Assembly: GCF_008124765.1 (NCBI RefSeq) | Contig: NZ_VNHS01000002.1 | Coordinates: forward strand, 248,001-312,000 | Direction: 5' to 3' | Length of the DNA: 64,000 bases | Source of the DNA: Paenibacillus methanolicus | GTDB taxonomy: Bacteria > Bacillota > Bacilli > Paenibacillales > Paenibacillaceae | In this document: positions 56,259 through 64,000 of the stretch, piece by piece | Layout of the letters: each line of letters begins with the position of its first letter | Numbering within the stretch: the first letter of the stretch is position 1 | Position numbers and translations under genes: made by a program | The notes under the pieces: model-generated | The model's input: only the letters and a program-made list of their open reading frames with translations | The model's database searches: none | What the model was told of the DNA's origin: nothing

Positions 56259-57503
56259 GTGCGCACTGTCGGACTAATCGTGGAATACAATCCATTCCAT
56301 AATGGACATCTCTATCATTTGCAGCAATCGGTCAAAATAACGGAAGCGAATGCGGTCGTCGCCGTCATGAGCGGCCACTTCCTGCAGCGCGGGGAACCGG
56401 CGCTCGCGGACAAATGGACGCGGACGGAAATGGCGCTTCGCGGCGGTTGCGATCTGGTTCTGGAGCTGCCCGTCGCCTACTCCGCGCAGGCTGCGGAATG
56501 GTTCGCCTACGGCGCGGTCGCCACGCTTGACGCGACGGGCGTCGTGGACGCGCTGTGCTTCGGCAGCGAAGGCGGCGACCTTGCGCCCATGCGGCGCGTC
56601 GCCCGCGAGCTCGCGTCCGAGAGCCCTCCCTTCGCCTCGCTGCTGGCGGACAAGCTGGCCGATGGCGTCAGTTATCCTTCGGCTTACGGCGCCGCCGTAA
56701 AGGCATATATGAGCGCGAAAGGAGACGCGGATGCAGCCGCCTTCGCGTTCGACCAGCCGAACAATACGCTCGGGCTGCATTATCTGCTCGCGCTGGAGAG
56801 ACTTGTCAGCCCGATGACGCCGTATACGATCAAACGCGAGAAAGCCGGCTATTCGCAAACCGATATTACCGATACCCAAATCGCAAGCGCGACCGCCATC
56901 CGCAAGCTCATTCTGGAACAAGGCTCGCCGGATGCGGCTGCCCCTTTCATTCCCTTCACAACGCTGGACCTTCTTGCCGGGAGCTCGCGCGCGGAAGCCC
57001 GCGTAAGCTGGCGGCTGTACGAACGGTCGCTGTTCCATAAGCTGCTCTCCGAACCCGCGGAGATGCTCGCCGCTTATCATGAAGTAACCGAGGGTCTGGA
57101 GCACCGAATCAAAAACGCGCTGCCGTCCCTTCCCGCTCTCACGTTCGAAGCGCTGCTGGAGGCGCTCAAGACGAAACGCTATACGCGCACGAAGCTGCAG
57201 CGGGCGCTGCTGGCGATTTTGCTCGGCCACCGCAAGACCGACATGACCCGCGAGCGGCTGACGACCGGCGTCGAGTATATCCGCGTGCTCGGCTTTACGC
57301 CCAAAGGTCGCGAGCTGCTCAAAAGAATGCGAAAAGATGCCCGTCTGCCGGTGCTGCTCAGCGCGGCGGACGCGCGATCGGCTTCACGCTATCTGCAAAT
57401 GGACGTGGAAGCGACTTCCGTCTATGCATTAGCCGAGCCCAATACCGACGCCAAGATGCTATTCCGAGATTATTACGGCAAGCCCGTCATGTTGGAGCGC
57501 TGA
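56259..57503 (+). CDS. tmcAL: TmcAL (YlbM), tRNA-Met cytidine acetate ligase
   Basis: Makes N4-acetylcytidine at the wobble base of elongator tRNA-Met from acetate and ATP. GTG 56259, 6 nt after GGAGGG; 414 aa. Nucleotidyltransferase start VGLIVEYNPFHNGHLYHL (HxGH), VAVMSGHFLQRGEPAL, ELPVAYSAQAAEWFA, and ISSAT-like ASATAIRKLI. Stops 11 bp before the convergent ylbL. Confidence 0.94.
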   Translation: MRTVGLIVEYNPFHNGHLYHLQQSVKITEANAVVAVMSGHFLQRGEPALADKWTRTEMALRGGCDLVLELPVAYSAQAAEWFAYGAVATLDATGVVDALCFGSEGGDLAPMRRVARELASESPPFASLLADKLADGVSYPSAYGAAVKAYMSAKGDADAAAFAFDQPNNTLGLHYLLALERLVSPMTPYTIKREKAGYSQTDITDTQIASATAIRKLILEQGSPDAAAPFIPFTTLDLLAGSSRAEARVSWRLYERSLFHKLLSEPAEMLAAYHEVTEGLEHRIKNALPSLPALTFEALLEALKTKRYTRTKLQRALLAILLGHRKTDMTRERLTTGVEYIRVLGFTPKGRELLKRMRKDARLPVLLSAADARSASRYLQMDVEATSVYALAEPNTDAKMLFRDYYGKPVMLER

Positions 57504-57514
57504 ATGTCGGCCGG

Positions 57515-58549
57515 TCAGCCGCCGGCCTCCTCCAGCGCCTGTTTCGCTTCGCGGAGCGTTCCGATGCCAAGGACGCGCATGGCGGTTCCGATATCGGCCG
57601 CCTTCGCGATCGCTTCCTGCTCATTCTCCTCGGGTACGAGAAATACGTCCGCTCCGGCCCGGTCGGCCGCCACGACCTTGTGGGAGACGCCTCCGATCGC
57701 GCCGACTTCCCCCTTCGCATTAATCGTCCCCGTCCCTGCGACGCGCATGCCCGCCGTTAAATCCCCGTCCGTCAGCTCGTCCAGCGTCTGAAGCGCGAAC
57801 ATAAGTCCGGCGGACGGCCCGCCAATCTCTCCGGCTTGAATGTCGACTTCATCTTCCGCGTTAGCGGGCTGTATTCGGCGAAGCTCGGTCAACTTGCGAA
57901 CTCCGACCATCAGGGCCGGCTGATCGGCAATCACTTCCGCCGGCAGCCGGATTGCAAGCTCCAGCGTTCGCCCTTGGCGGACGATGGAAACTTGCGTCTG
58001 TCCGGCAGCCGCTTCCCGGTTCAGCGCGAGAGACAGCTCGCGCAGACTCGTCACAGGCAGCCCGCCGAAGGAGACGATCTCGTCTCCCGTATGGAACGCG
58101 CCGCTTGAGCTGCCCGCGTCGGAAACAACAAGGGCGTAAGACGCAATCTCGTAGGCCACTCCCGCTTCCTCGTACGCCGCCTCTACCGCATCCGTCTGCG
58201 AGCCGCGCATGACGACCGTCTGCATCTCCATGAAATCCGCTTGCGAACCGCCTTGGAACAAATCCCGCTTGCGAACCAATTCGAGATTGCCGTCCCAGGA
58301 CGAACGAATCGTCTTCCACGCGTTCGCGTCCGAAAGCTGGACGGTCGTCAACATGAAGGCGCCCGTACCCGGTTCGTCTGGGTTCGAGGCGCGTACGAGC
58401 GGCTTCGTATAGAAAGCAAGGCCTGGTTCGTAGGCGGCGTAAGGCGTCGGCGCGTAGAGCAGCAGCGCCATGACCGCGGCGGTCAGCAGCCCCCAGCGAA
58501 CGGCCGTCCCGGCCGCCCCTCCGCCTGTCAGCAGTTTCCTCGCGTCCAT
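57515..58549 (-). CDS. ylbL: YlbL, membrane PDZ-Lon-type protease
   Basis: 344 aa from ATG 58549. N-terminal transmembrane anchor (about 15-35), PDZ domain (about 130-215, GDEIVSFGGLPV), then a Lon-type Ser-Lys protease domain: GEIGGPSAGLMFALQ (Ser), NAKGEVGAIGGVSHKVVAADRAG (Lys). In B. subtilis YlbL helps degrade the division inhibitor YneA after SOS. No clear promoter seen in the gap to ylbJ. Confidence 0.92.
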   Translation of the reverse strand: MDARKLLTGGGAAGTAVRWGLLTAAVMALLLYAPTPYAAYEPGLAFYTKPLVRASNPDEPGTGAFMLTTVQLSDANAWKTIRSSWDGNLELVRKRDLFQGGSQADFMEMQTVVMRGSQTDAVEAAYEEAGVAYEIASYALVVSDAGSSSGAFHTGDEIVSFGGLPVTSLRELSLALNREAAAGQTQVSIVRQGRTLELAIRLPAEVIADQPALMVGVRKLTELRRIQPANAEDEVDIQAGEIGGPSAGLMFALQTLDELTDGDLTAGMRVAGTGTINAKGEVGAIGGVSHKVVAADRAGADVFLVPEENEQEAIAKAADIGTAMRVLGIGTLREAKQALEEAGG

Positions 58550-58676
58550 CCCTCTCACCGCCTTCGCGAATCTAGGTCTATCCTTGACGAGACAAGCGTA
58601 CACTTTAGTGCTGTTTACCGTCCTGCGGGCGGTGTCACCCGAACAGAACCACTACATTTACCGGGAGATGGAACAT

Positions 58677-59843
58677 ATGGTACGCACGCTGATACTGTCC
58701 GGCTTGTCATTGCTCGTCGTAGTCGCAATCATCGCAAGTCCCGGCGGCGCCTTTCAGGCTTCCCTGCAAGGTCTTTCCGTCTGGTGGAACATCGTGTTCC
58801 CGGGCTTGCTCCCTTTCTTGACCCTCTTGGAGCTCATGCTGGCTTTCGGAGCGGTGCATGGCATCGGACAACTGCTGCACCCGCTCATGCGACGCGCGTT
58901 CAAGCTCCCCGGCGAAGCGGGCGTCGCCGTCGCGATCGGCTGGAGCGGCGGATATCCGGCAGGCGCCGAAGCGGCCGGCGCGCTTCGCAAGCGTAACGCG
59001 GTATCCCGCAGCGAAGGACAGCGGCTGCTCGCGCTCGCGCATATGCCGAATCCGTTGTTCGTGCTGCTCGTCGTCGGCGCCGGTTTCCTGCATCGGCCCG
59101 GACTTGGGGCCGCCATTCTGATTTCGATCTGGACGGCCGGACTGTTTGTCGGACTGGCCCATGGCTTGTTCGTCCCGGAGCGAAATGAGTCCGATCGCGA
59201 GGAAGCCGAAATCGGCGTGCTCCGGCGCGCCGCCCGCGCCATGAAGGAAGCCCGCCGGCTGGACGGGCGCACGTTCGGCAAAGCGCTGGGCGACGCGGTG
59301 ACGGCTTCGGTCGCCAAATTGATGGCCGTCGGCGGCTTCATGATTCTCGGTTCGGTCGCCGTGCAGCTGGCGACGCCGCTCTTCATGGGAATGCTGCCGC
59401 CCGCTTTGCTGCCCGCCGTCATCGAAAGCCATATCGGCGCTTATGCGACGTCGACCGCCCCGTACTCCGGCATGACCTGGAATGCGGCCGCGGTTGCGGC
59501 CGCGTTAAGCTTCGGCGGCATCACGGCGCTTCTTCAAGCCGGGGGGGCGCTCGGTACGGTCGACCTCAGCATCTGGCGGCTGGCGCTCAACCGGCTAATC
59601 CAAGCCGTGCTCGCATTCGGCATCACGCTCATCATCGCCGATCCGGCTTCGAGGCTTCTCGCGCCGCTGCTGACGAGCGCCCAGCCGGTCTTGCAGCAGG
59701 GAGACCGCCTGCCATCCGCAATCGGCTACCGGATATCCCAGCTACCCGCATTATGGGGTTATGCTCCGATAATGGTCGCCGCATTTGCCGCTGCGATCGG
59801 CCTGCTGGCGCTTCTGTCCTATGGCTTACCGCGCAAAAACTGA
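58677..59843 (+). CDS. ylbJ: YlbJ, sporulation integral membrane protein
   Basis: Polytopic protein needed for the spore cortex. ATG 58677 (8 nt after GGAGA); the open frame extends upstream into the divergent ylbL gene. 388 aa, about 8-9 hydrophobic segments; nucleoside-transporter-like gate motifs VAIGWSGGYPAGAEAAG and ALAHMPNPLFVLLVVGAGF. Presence of this gene implies a spore former. Converges with coaD (30-bp gap). Confidence 0.9.
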   Translation: MVRTLILSGLSLLVVVAIIASPGGAFQASLQGLSVWWNIVFPGLLPFLTLLELMLAFGAVHGIGQLLHPLMRRAFKLPGEAGVAVAIGWSGGYPAGAEAAGALRKRNAVSRSEGQRLLALAHMPNPLFVLLVVGAGFLHRPGLGAAILISIWTAGLFVGLAHGLFVPERNESDREEAEIGVLRRAARAMKEARRLDGRTFGKALGDAVTASVAKLMAVGGFMILGSVAVQLATPLFMGMLPPALLPAVIESHIGAYATSTAPYSGMTWNAAAVAAALSFGGITALLQAGGALGTVDLSIWRLALNRLIQAVLAFGITLIIADPASRLLAPLLTSAQPVLQQGDRLPSAIGYRISQLPALWGYAPIMVAAFAAAIGLLALLSYGLPRKN

Positions 59844-59873
59844 CATGGCCCGCAACAAGTCGACGCCGCGCCT

Positions 59874-60365
59874 CTAGTTATATTTCTCAATCAGCGCCTT
59901 CTCGACGCCCGGCGGAACAAGGTCCTTGACATTGCCTTTGAACTTGGCGATCTCCTTCACGATACTAGAGCTCAAGTACGAGAATTTCGGGTTCGTCATC
60001 ATGAAAATCGTCTCGATCTCGCTGTCGAGCTGATGATTCGTCGACGCCATTTGCAGCTCGTATTCGAAGTCCGTCACCGAGCGGATTCCCCGAACGATAA
60101 CATGGGCGTCGCGGGAGCGCATGAAGCGCACGAGCAGGTCGCGGAAGCTGTCGAGGGACACGTTCGGCAATTCCTTGATCGCTTCGGCCAACAGCTCCTT
60201 TCGCTCGTCCACCGTAAACAGCGGGCTCTTGCTCGTATTGTTCAACACCGCGACGATTACGTGATCGAATTGCTTGGACGCCCGTTGTATAATATCCAAA
60301 TGCCCTAGCGTGACCGGATCAAAGCTGCCCGGATACACGGCGATGCGTTTGCCAATAACCGACAT
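59874..60365 (-). CDS. coaD: CoaD, phosphopantetheine adenylyltransferase
   Basis: Penultimate step of CoA synthesis. ATG 60365 after GGAGGAACTATAAT, one base past the rsmD stop; 163 aa. [17 protein letters not shown] (HxGH type), [19 protein letters not shown] and [13 protein letters not shown]. Confidence 0.96.
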   Translation of the reverse strand: MSVIGKRIAVYPGSFDPVTLGHLDIIQRASKQFDHVIVAVLNNTSKSPLFTVDERKELLAEAIKELPNVSLDSFRDLLVRFMRSRDAHVIVRGIRSVTDFEYELQMASTNHQLDSEIETIFMMTNPKFSYLSSSIVKEIAKFKGNVKDLVPPGVEKALIEKYN

Positions 60366-60366
60366 A

Positions 60367-60951
60367 TTATAGTTCCTCCGTCTGGAGCTCGCCGGCTTCC
60401 GGCTCGTACCGGTACACCGTGACGGCGATATCGCCGTAGCGAGCATGCTTCAATTGGATGTACGAGGCGAACTGCTCCGGATAGCGGTGGGCGGCGTCGT
60501 GCTCGACGACGACGCGCGCTCCATCCTCGAGCAGTCCCCGCTGCGCCAGTTCGCCCATCATCGCGTCCATTTCCTTCATCCGGTACGGCGGATCGAGGAA
60601 GACGAGCGCGAACCGCTCCCCCCGCTTCTCCAACACTTTGATCGCCCTGCCCGCCTCGTTGCGGTAAATCTCCGCCTGCTGCGTCAGACCCGCCGCCTGC
60701 ACGTTCTGCTTGATGACTTCTATGCTTAACCGTTCCATGTCGACAAACACGGCCCGTTCCATGCCCCTGCTTAACGCCTCGATGCCCAAGCCGCCGGTGC
60801 CGGCGAACAGATCCAGCGCCAAGCCTCCATCGAAATAAGGACCGATCATGCTAAAAATCGCTTCTTTCACTTTATCGGTCGTCGGGCGGGTGTTGCTCCC
60901 TGGTACCGCTTTCAGCGGGCGGCCTTTCGCCGTCCCTGCGATGACTCTCAC
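60367..60951 (-). CDS. rsmD: RsmD, 16S rRNA (guanine-966-N2) methyltransferase
   Basis: GTG 60951 with AAAGGGGAAA; 194 aa. [18 protein letters not shown] start, [20 protein letters not shown]-binding [19 protein letters not shown] and catalytic LDPPYR. Coupled to coaD as in most Firmicutes. Confidence 0.95.
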   Translation of the reverse strand: MRVIAGTAKGRPLKAVPGSNTRPTTDKVKEAIFSMIGPYFDGGLALDLFAGTGGLGIEALSRGMERAVFVDMERLSIEVIKQNVQAAGLTQQAEIYRNEAGRAIKVLEKRGERFALVFLDPPYRMKEMDAMMGELAQRGLLEDGARVVVEHDAAHRYPEQFASYIQLKHARYGDIAVTVYRYEPEAGELQTEEL

Positions 60952-60990
60952 TTGCTGTTTCCCCTTTCTGATTACAACCGGACTGCTGCT

Positions 60991-61019
60991 ATCGTACCAT
61001 ACAACTTCGCTCTTGTTAA
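60991..61019 (-). promoter_or_regulatory. Candidate SigA promoter of rsmD-coaD
   Basis: Minus-strand TTAACA (61014-61019), 17-bp spacer, TACGAT preceded by TGG (extended -10). About 35 nt leader. Confidence 0.6.
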
Positions 61020-61153
61020 ACCGACGCGCCAAACCGCGGTTCGATCATTTTAGGCATGATGCCATACACCTCCGCCTATATATGAGTAGACGATAATCCC
61101 TAACATCGCTTACGCAGTCGTACAATCCGCAGTACGCAAATCAATCATTAGCG

Positions 61154-61195
61154 GAATGCTGCATATCCAACTTTGGTTGGATATGCAAACCACCT
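61154..61195. repeat. Hairpin related to the fabG-upstream repeats
   Basis: GAATGCTGCATATCCAAC-ttt-GGTTGGATATGCAAACC: perfect 12-bp stem TGCATATCCAAC/GTTGGATATGCA flanked by the same GAATGC and AAACCA edges as the 54-bp repeats at 51445-51601. It ends about 16 bp before the start of the next gene, placing it in its 5' leader. The rest of the 60952-61211 gap holds the rsmD promoter and nothing else I recognise. Confidence 0.8.
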
Positions 61196-61211
61196 TAGGA
61201 GCGTGAATGTT

Positions 61212-62144
61212 ATGGACGCCGGAACGCGATTGTTCCGAACCGCCCTTCTCGGCCTGGCCGGCAACCGCGCGGCGCGCAAGCTCTCCGAACGGTACGGCAT
61301 GCGGCTGGGCGCCGGCCGTTTCGTCGCCGGAGAAACGATGGAGGACGCGCTGAAGCACGCCAAACGGCTGAACGATGCCGGCATCGCCGTCACCCTCGAC
61401 CTGCTTGGCGAAAGCATTCAATCGCTGGAAGAAGCCAAAGCAAGCGAGCTCGGTTACGTCGACCTACTGCAGGCTATAGATCGCGATCAGATAAACGGCA
61501 ACGTTTCGCTAAAACCGACGCAGTTCGGGCTTGCGCTCGATCCGGACAGCTGCTACGACAGCATTCGCACCGTTGTGCGCGAAGCAGACCGGCTCGGATT
61601 GTTCGTCCGGCTGGACATGGAGGACAGTCCATGGACGGATGCCACGATCGATATCGTGAGGCGGCTTCACGCGGAAGGCTTGAAAAACGTCGGGACGGTC
61701 ATTCAGGCCTATTTGTACCGCAGCGTGCAGGACGTGAAGCAACTCAGCGCCGAGCGCGTGAACCTGCGGCTCGTGAAAGGCGCTTACAAGGAGCCGGCCA
61801 GCATCGCTTTCCCCGCAAAAAAAGATGTGGACAGCAATATGCGACGGCTCATTCGGACCCGGCTGGAAAGCGGCGAATATACGGCGATCGCCACCCACGA
61901 CGAGACGATCATCCGCTGGGTCAAATCATACGCGAGGTCGCGCCGAATTCCGAGAACCGCGTTCGAGTTTCAGATGCTCTACGGCATTCGAACGCCGCTT
62001 CAGGAGTCGCTCGCCCGCGAGGGGTATACCGTTCGCAGCTACGTTCCTTTCGGGCGAAGCTGGTATCCGTATTTCGTGCGGCGGCTCGCGGAGCGTCCCG
62101 CCAACGTCACGTTCATCGTGAAAAGTCTGTTCACACGCGGCTAG
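61212..62144 (+). CDS. Proline dehydrogenase (PutB/FadM type)
   Basis: FAD enzyme oxidising proline to pyrroline-5-carboxylate, monofunctional Firmicute type. ATG 61212, 10 nt after AGGAG; 310 aa. TIM-barrel elements: AVTLDLLGES, VSLKPTQFGLALD, FVRLDMEDSPWTDAT, GTVIQAYLYRS, LRLVKGAYKEP, ATHDETIIRW, FEFQMLYGIR. It begins a two-gene unit with arginase. Confidence 0.93.
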   Translation: MDAGTRLFRTALLGLAGNRAARKLSERYGMRLGAGRFVAGETMEDALKHAKRLNDAGIAVTLDLLGESIQSLEEAKASELGYVDLLQAIDRDQINGNVSLKPTQFGLALDPDSCYDSIRTVVREADRLGLFVRLDMEDSPWTDATIDIVRRLHAEGLKNVGTVIQAYLYRSVQDVKQLSAERVNLRLVKGAYKEPASIAFPAKKDVDSNMRRLIRTRLESGEYTAIATHDETIIRWVKSYARSRRIPRTAFEFQMLYGIRTPLQESLAREGYTVRSYVPFGRSWYPYFVRRLAERPANVTFIVKSLFTRG

Positions 62145-62160
62145 CAAGGAGGCGGCAATC

Positions 62161-63066
62161 ATGAAAGAGCAGCTCCCGATCACCATCCTGCCCGTTCCGT
62201 TCGATTGGGGGGCCGGGCGCCGCGGCGCCGCGAGCGGTCCCGAAGCGGTGCTGCAAGCCGGACTCGTCCGGCGTCTCCAGAAGCTTGGCTGCCGGGTGCA
62301 GCTGCGCTCCGACGACTATTTGCCCAATACCGACGCCGACCGGCGGACGTCCGCCAAGCTCAAGCATTGGGGACGGGTGCAGACGATGAACGAGGCGCTG
62401 GCGCTCGAAGCGGCCGCCGCCATGCGCGCCGGCACGTTCCCGCTGGCTATCGGCGGCGACCATAGTCTGGCGATCGGCACCGTCGCCGCCGCGGCAAAGG
62501 CCCGCCGACGGATCGGCGTGCTGTGGATCGACGCCCACGGCGATCTCAACACCCCCCAGACGTCGCCCTCCGGCAATATTCACGGCATGTCGCTTGCCGC
62601 GCTGCTCGGGCTGGGCGACCCGCGCTTCACGGGTATCGGCGGACCCGGCGCCAAGCTGAATCCGGGCCATATCGCGCTTGTCGGCGCAAGAGAACTCGAC
62701 GTTGGGGAGAAGGAGCTGATCCGCGAGCTGGGCATTGCCTGTTTCACGATGCACGATATTGACCGCTACGGCATGGCGCGCGTCATGGAGAACGCCATCC
62801 GCGTCGTCTCCGATGGTACCGACGGCGTTCACTTAAGCTTCGACATCGACAGCGTCGATCCCGGCGAGGCGCCCGGAACGGGGACTCCCGTGCGCGGCGG
62901 GCTGAACTATCGGGAAGCGCATCTGGCGATGGAGATGCTGCACGAGGCGGCCGTCGTCACCTCGGCGGACCTTGTGGAGGTCAATCCCCTGCTCGATAAC
63001 GGCCAACGGACGGCGAGGCTCGCCGTCGAGCTTGCCGCATCCTTTGCCGGGGAGCGCATCTTATAA
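62161..63066 (+). CDS. rocF: Arginase
   Basis: Splits arginine to ornithine and urea. 301 aa with AAGGAGG ribosome site. Mn-binding motifs intact: GGDHSLAIG, WIDAHGDLNTPQTSPSGNIHG and SFDIDSVDPGEAPGTGTPV. An agmatinase-type function is less likely given SGNIHGMSLA and overall arginase-like layout. 16 bp after proline dehydrogenase; both feed glutamate formation through pyrroline-5-carboxylate. Confidence 0.92.
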   Translation: MKEQLPITILPVPFDWGAGRRGAASGPEAVLQAGLVRRLQKLGCRVQLRSDDYLPNTDADRRTSAKLKHWGRVQTMNEALALEAAAAMRAGTFPLAIGGDHSLAIGTVAAAAKARRRIGVLWIDAHGDLNTPQTSPSGNIHGMSLAALLGLGDPRFTGIGGPGAKLNPGHIALVGARELDVGEKELIRELGIACFTMHDIDRYGMARVMENAIRVVSDGTDGVHLSFDIDSVDPGEAPGTGTPVRGGLNYREAHLAMEMLHEAAVVTSADLVEVNPLLDNGQRTARLAVELAASFAGERIL

Positions 63067-63123
63067 TTCTTCCCGCGTTCCCGTCTCCGCCTGCGGGCGG
63101 CCAACAACACGGGGTGCGCATGC

Positions 63124-63156
63124 AAAAAACTCCGGGCCCGATCGGGTCCGGAGTTC
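63124..63156. terminator. Terminator between rocF and prsA (convergent)
   Basis: AACTCCGGGCCCGAT / ATCGGGTCCGGAGTT, near-perfect 15-bp arms. On the minus strand it is followed by TTTTTTG, a good terminator for prsA; on the plus strand the T-run is weak (TTCTTCG), but it may also end rocF. Confidence 0.85.
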
Positions 63157-63213
63157 TTCGTTATGTCTGTCTATATTGCTCGAAGCTCGCTCGAAATTCG
63201 GGCGCCGTGCTGC

Positions 63214-64000
63214 TTACTCCGTCTTGGTCGCCGCGTTACCCGCGCCTTCCGCCGGCTTAGCCGCATCGCCTTCGGTCGCCGCTTCTTCTTCCGCTTTCTT
63301 CTCGTCTTCCAGTTTGTTCGTGATCGTCGCCTTCGCACGGATCTCTTCGATCCACGTACTGGCAATCTCCGATACTTTCTGGTTCACGAGCTGATCCTTG
63401 ATGGCCGTCTGGTTCTCTTCGAACGTGGATTGCTTCGCGGCTTTATGCTCGGTCAGCTTGATGATGTGGAAGCCATGTTCGGTCTCGACGATCGGGCTCA
63501 AGTCGCCCGGGTTCTTAAGCGCGAACGCCGCTTGTTCGAACGCCGCGACCATCATGCCTTTCTGGAAGAAGCCCAGATCGCCGCCGTTCACCGCAGACGT
63601 TGTGTCGGTCGATTTCTCCTTCGCCAGCGTCGCGAAATCCGCGCCTTCGTTCAGCTGCTTCAGGATCGCTTCCGCTTCTTGCTTCGTCGCGACGAGAATA
63701 TGGGACGCTTGCACTTGCTCCTGCGTATCGTAGCTCGCTTTGTTATCCTCGTAGTATTGCTTGACCTGCTCGTCCGTTACGCCCGACTTCGGCTCCAAAA
63801 TTTTGCGCAGCTTGACTTGCGGAGGAACCTGTTCCTTGAACGATTCCAGCGTCATTCCGTTTTGCGCAAGCGCCGCGTTGAACTCTTCTTCGGACGGGAA
63901 GTTTTTCTTAATGTTCGCGATTTCTTTCTCGACGTCGGCATCCGTAACGGTAACGCCCGCTTTCTCGGCTTCTTGATTGAGCAGCTCGTCCGAGATGAGG
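63214..64000 (-). CDS. prsA: PrsA-like foldase (parvulin-type), partial
   Basis: The 5' end lies beyond the window; the frame is open to 64000. C-terminal 262 codons visible: SurA-like N-domain part (DADVEKEIANIKKNF), then a parvulin domain (ASHILVATKQEAEAILKQL, GGDLGFFQKGMMVAAFEQAAF, EHGFHIIKLTEH) and an acidic Ala/Glu/Lys tail. PrsA is an extracytoplasmic lipoprotein that folds secreted proteins; the lipobox cannot be checked here. Confidence 0.88.
   Translation of the reverse strand, partial: LISDELLNQEAEKAGVTVTDADVEKEIANIKKNFPSEEEFNAALAQNGMTLESFKEQVPPQVKLRKILEPKSGVTDEQVKQYYEDNKASYDTQEQVQASHILVATKQEAEAILKQLNEGADFATLAKEKSTDTTSAVNGGDLGFFQKGMMVAAFEQAAFALKNPGDLSPIVETEHGFHIIKLTEHKAAKQSTFEENQTAIKDQLVNQKVSEIASTWIEEIRAKATITNKLEDEKKAEEEAATEGDAAKPAEGAGNAATKTE

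Noticed and set aside
56274-57230. Minus-strand open frame of 318 codons
   Set aside because: Antisense to tmcAL; Arg/Gln/Glu-rich shadow frame.
58550-58676. Divergent promoters for ylbL and ylbJ
   Set aside because: Several TTGACG/TTGTCT hexamers are present but none has a fair -10 at the right distance.
58707-59432. Two long minus-strand frames
   Set aside because: Antisense to ylbJ, which has clear membrane segments and a good start.
1-64000. tRNA, rRNA, insertion sequence, prophage or transferred island
   Set aside because: No cloverleaf-like, rRNA-like or transposase/integrase sequence was seen, and gene order is that of conserved core regions throughout.

Overview
The window is a housekeeping and flagellar stretch from a moderately GC-rich, endospore-forming Firmicute, most likely Paenibacillaceae (Paenibacillus/Cohnella-like). 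The basis is the Bacillus-type gene order (rpsP-khpA-rimM-trmD-rplS-rbgA-rnhB, sucCD-dprA-topA-trmFO-hslVU-codY-fla/che, fapR-plsX-fabHDG-acpP-fabF-rnc-smc-ftsY-ylxM-ffh), Firmicute-specific genes (codY, fapR, ylxM, ylbJ) and SigA-type promoters with AGGAGG ribosome binding sites. I see no rRNA, tRNA, CRISPR array, insertion sequence or prophage.

Layout. 1-21353, minus strand: the fla/che operon read from flgB (21353) down to flhG (cut by the window edge at 1). It holds rod/hook genes (flgB, flgC, fliE, flgE, flgD, fliK), MS-ring, C-ring and export ATPase genes (fliF, fliG, fliH, fliI, fliJ, fliM, fliY), the export gate (fliO, fliP, fliQ, fliR, flhB, flhA), cheY and flhF. 21600-24398: codY, hslU, hslV (minus), ending in a terminator. 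24590-29231: trmFO, topA, dprA (minus); xerC, usually next to trmFO, is absent. 29420-31581: sucD, sucC (minus). 32011-33555: comM, the only plus-strand gene in the first 56 kb, behind a clear SigA promoter and a start site buried in a terminator-like hairpin.

33750-36510: yraN plus a second, non-fla/che pair made of a FliK-like protein and a stand-alone FlhB C-terminal fragment. 36739-43280: rnhB, rbgA, lepB, rplS, trmD, rimM, khpA, rpsP, ffh, ylxM (ribosome, tRNA and secretion functions). 43385-55143: ftsY, smc, rnc and the fatty-acid/phospholipid operon headed by its repressor fapR, with a recognisable FapR operator at the promoter. 55421-56146: rpmF and yceD. 56259-59843: tmcAL (plus), ylbL (minus), ylbJ (plus). 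59874-60951: coaD, rsmD (minus). 61212-63066: a two-gene plus-strand unit for proline and arginine breakdown. 63214-64000: a PrsA-type foldase cut by the window edge.

All recognisable genes look intact. Many need TTG or GTG starts, chosen here from Shine-Dalgarno spacing, so several starts lie inside longer open frames. The least explained material is non-coding: a 3x54-bp tandem repeat in front of fabG with a relative near 61.2 kb, a 104-bp element with perfect 16-bp inverted ends after comM, dyads in front of flgB, hslV and sucC, and the comM leader hairpin. The most interesting protein-level item is the FliK-like/FlhB-fragment pair, which resembles an isolated export substrate-specificity switch.
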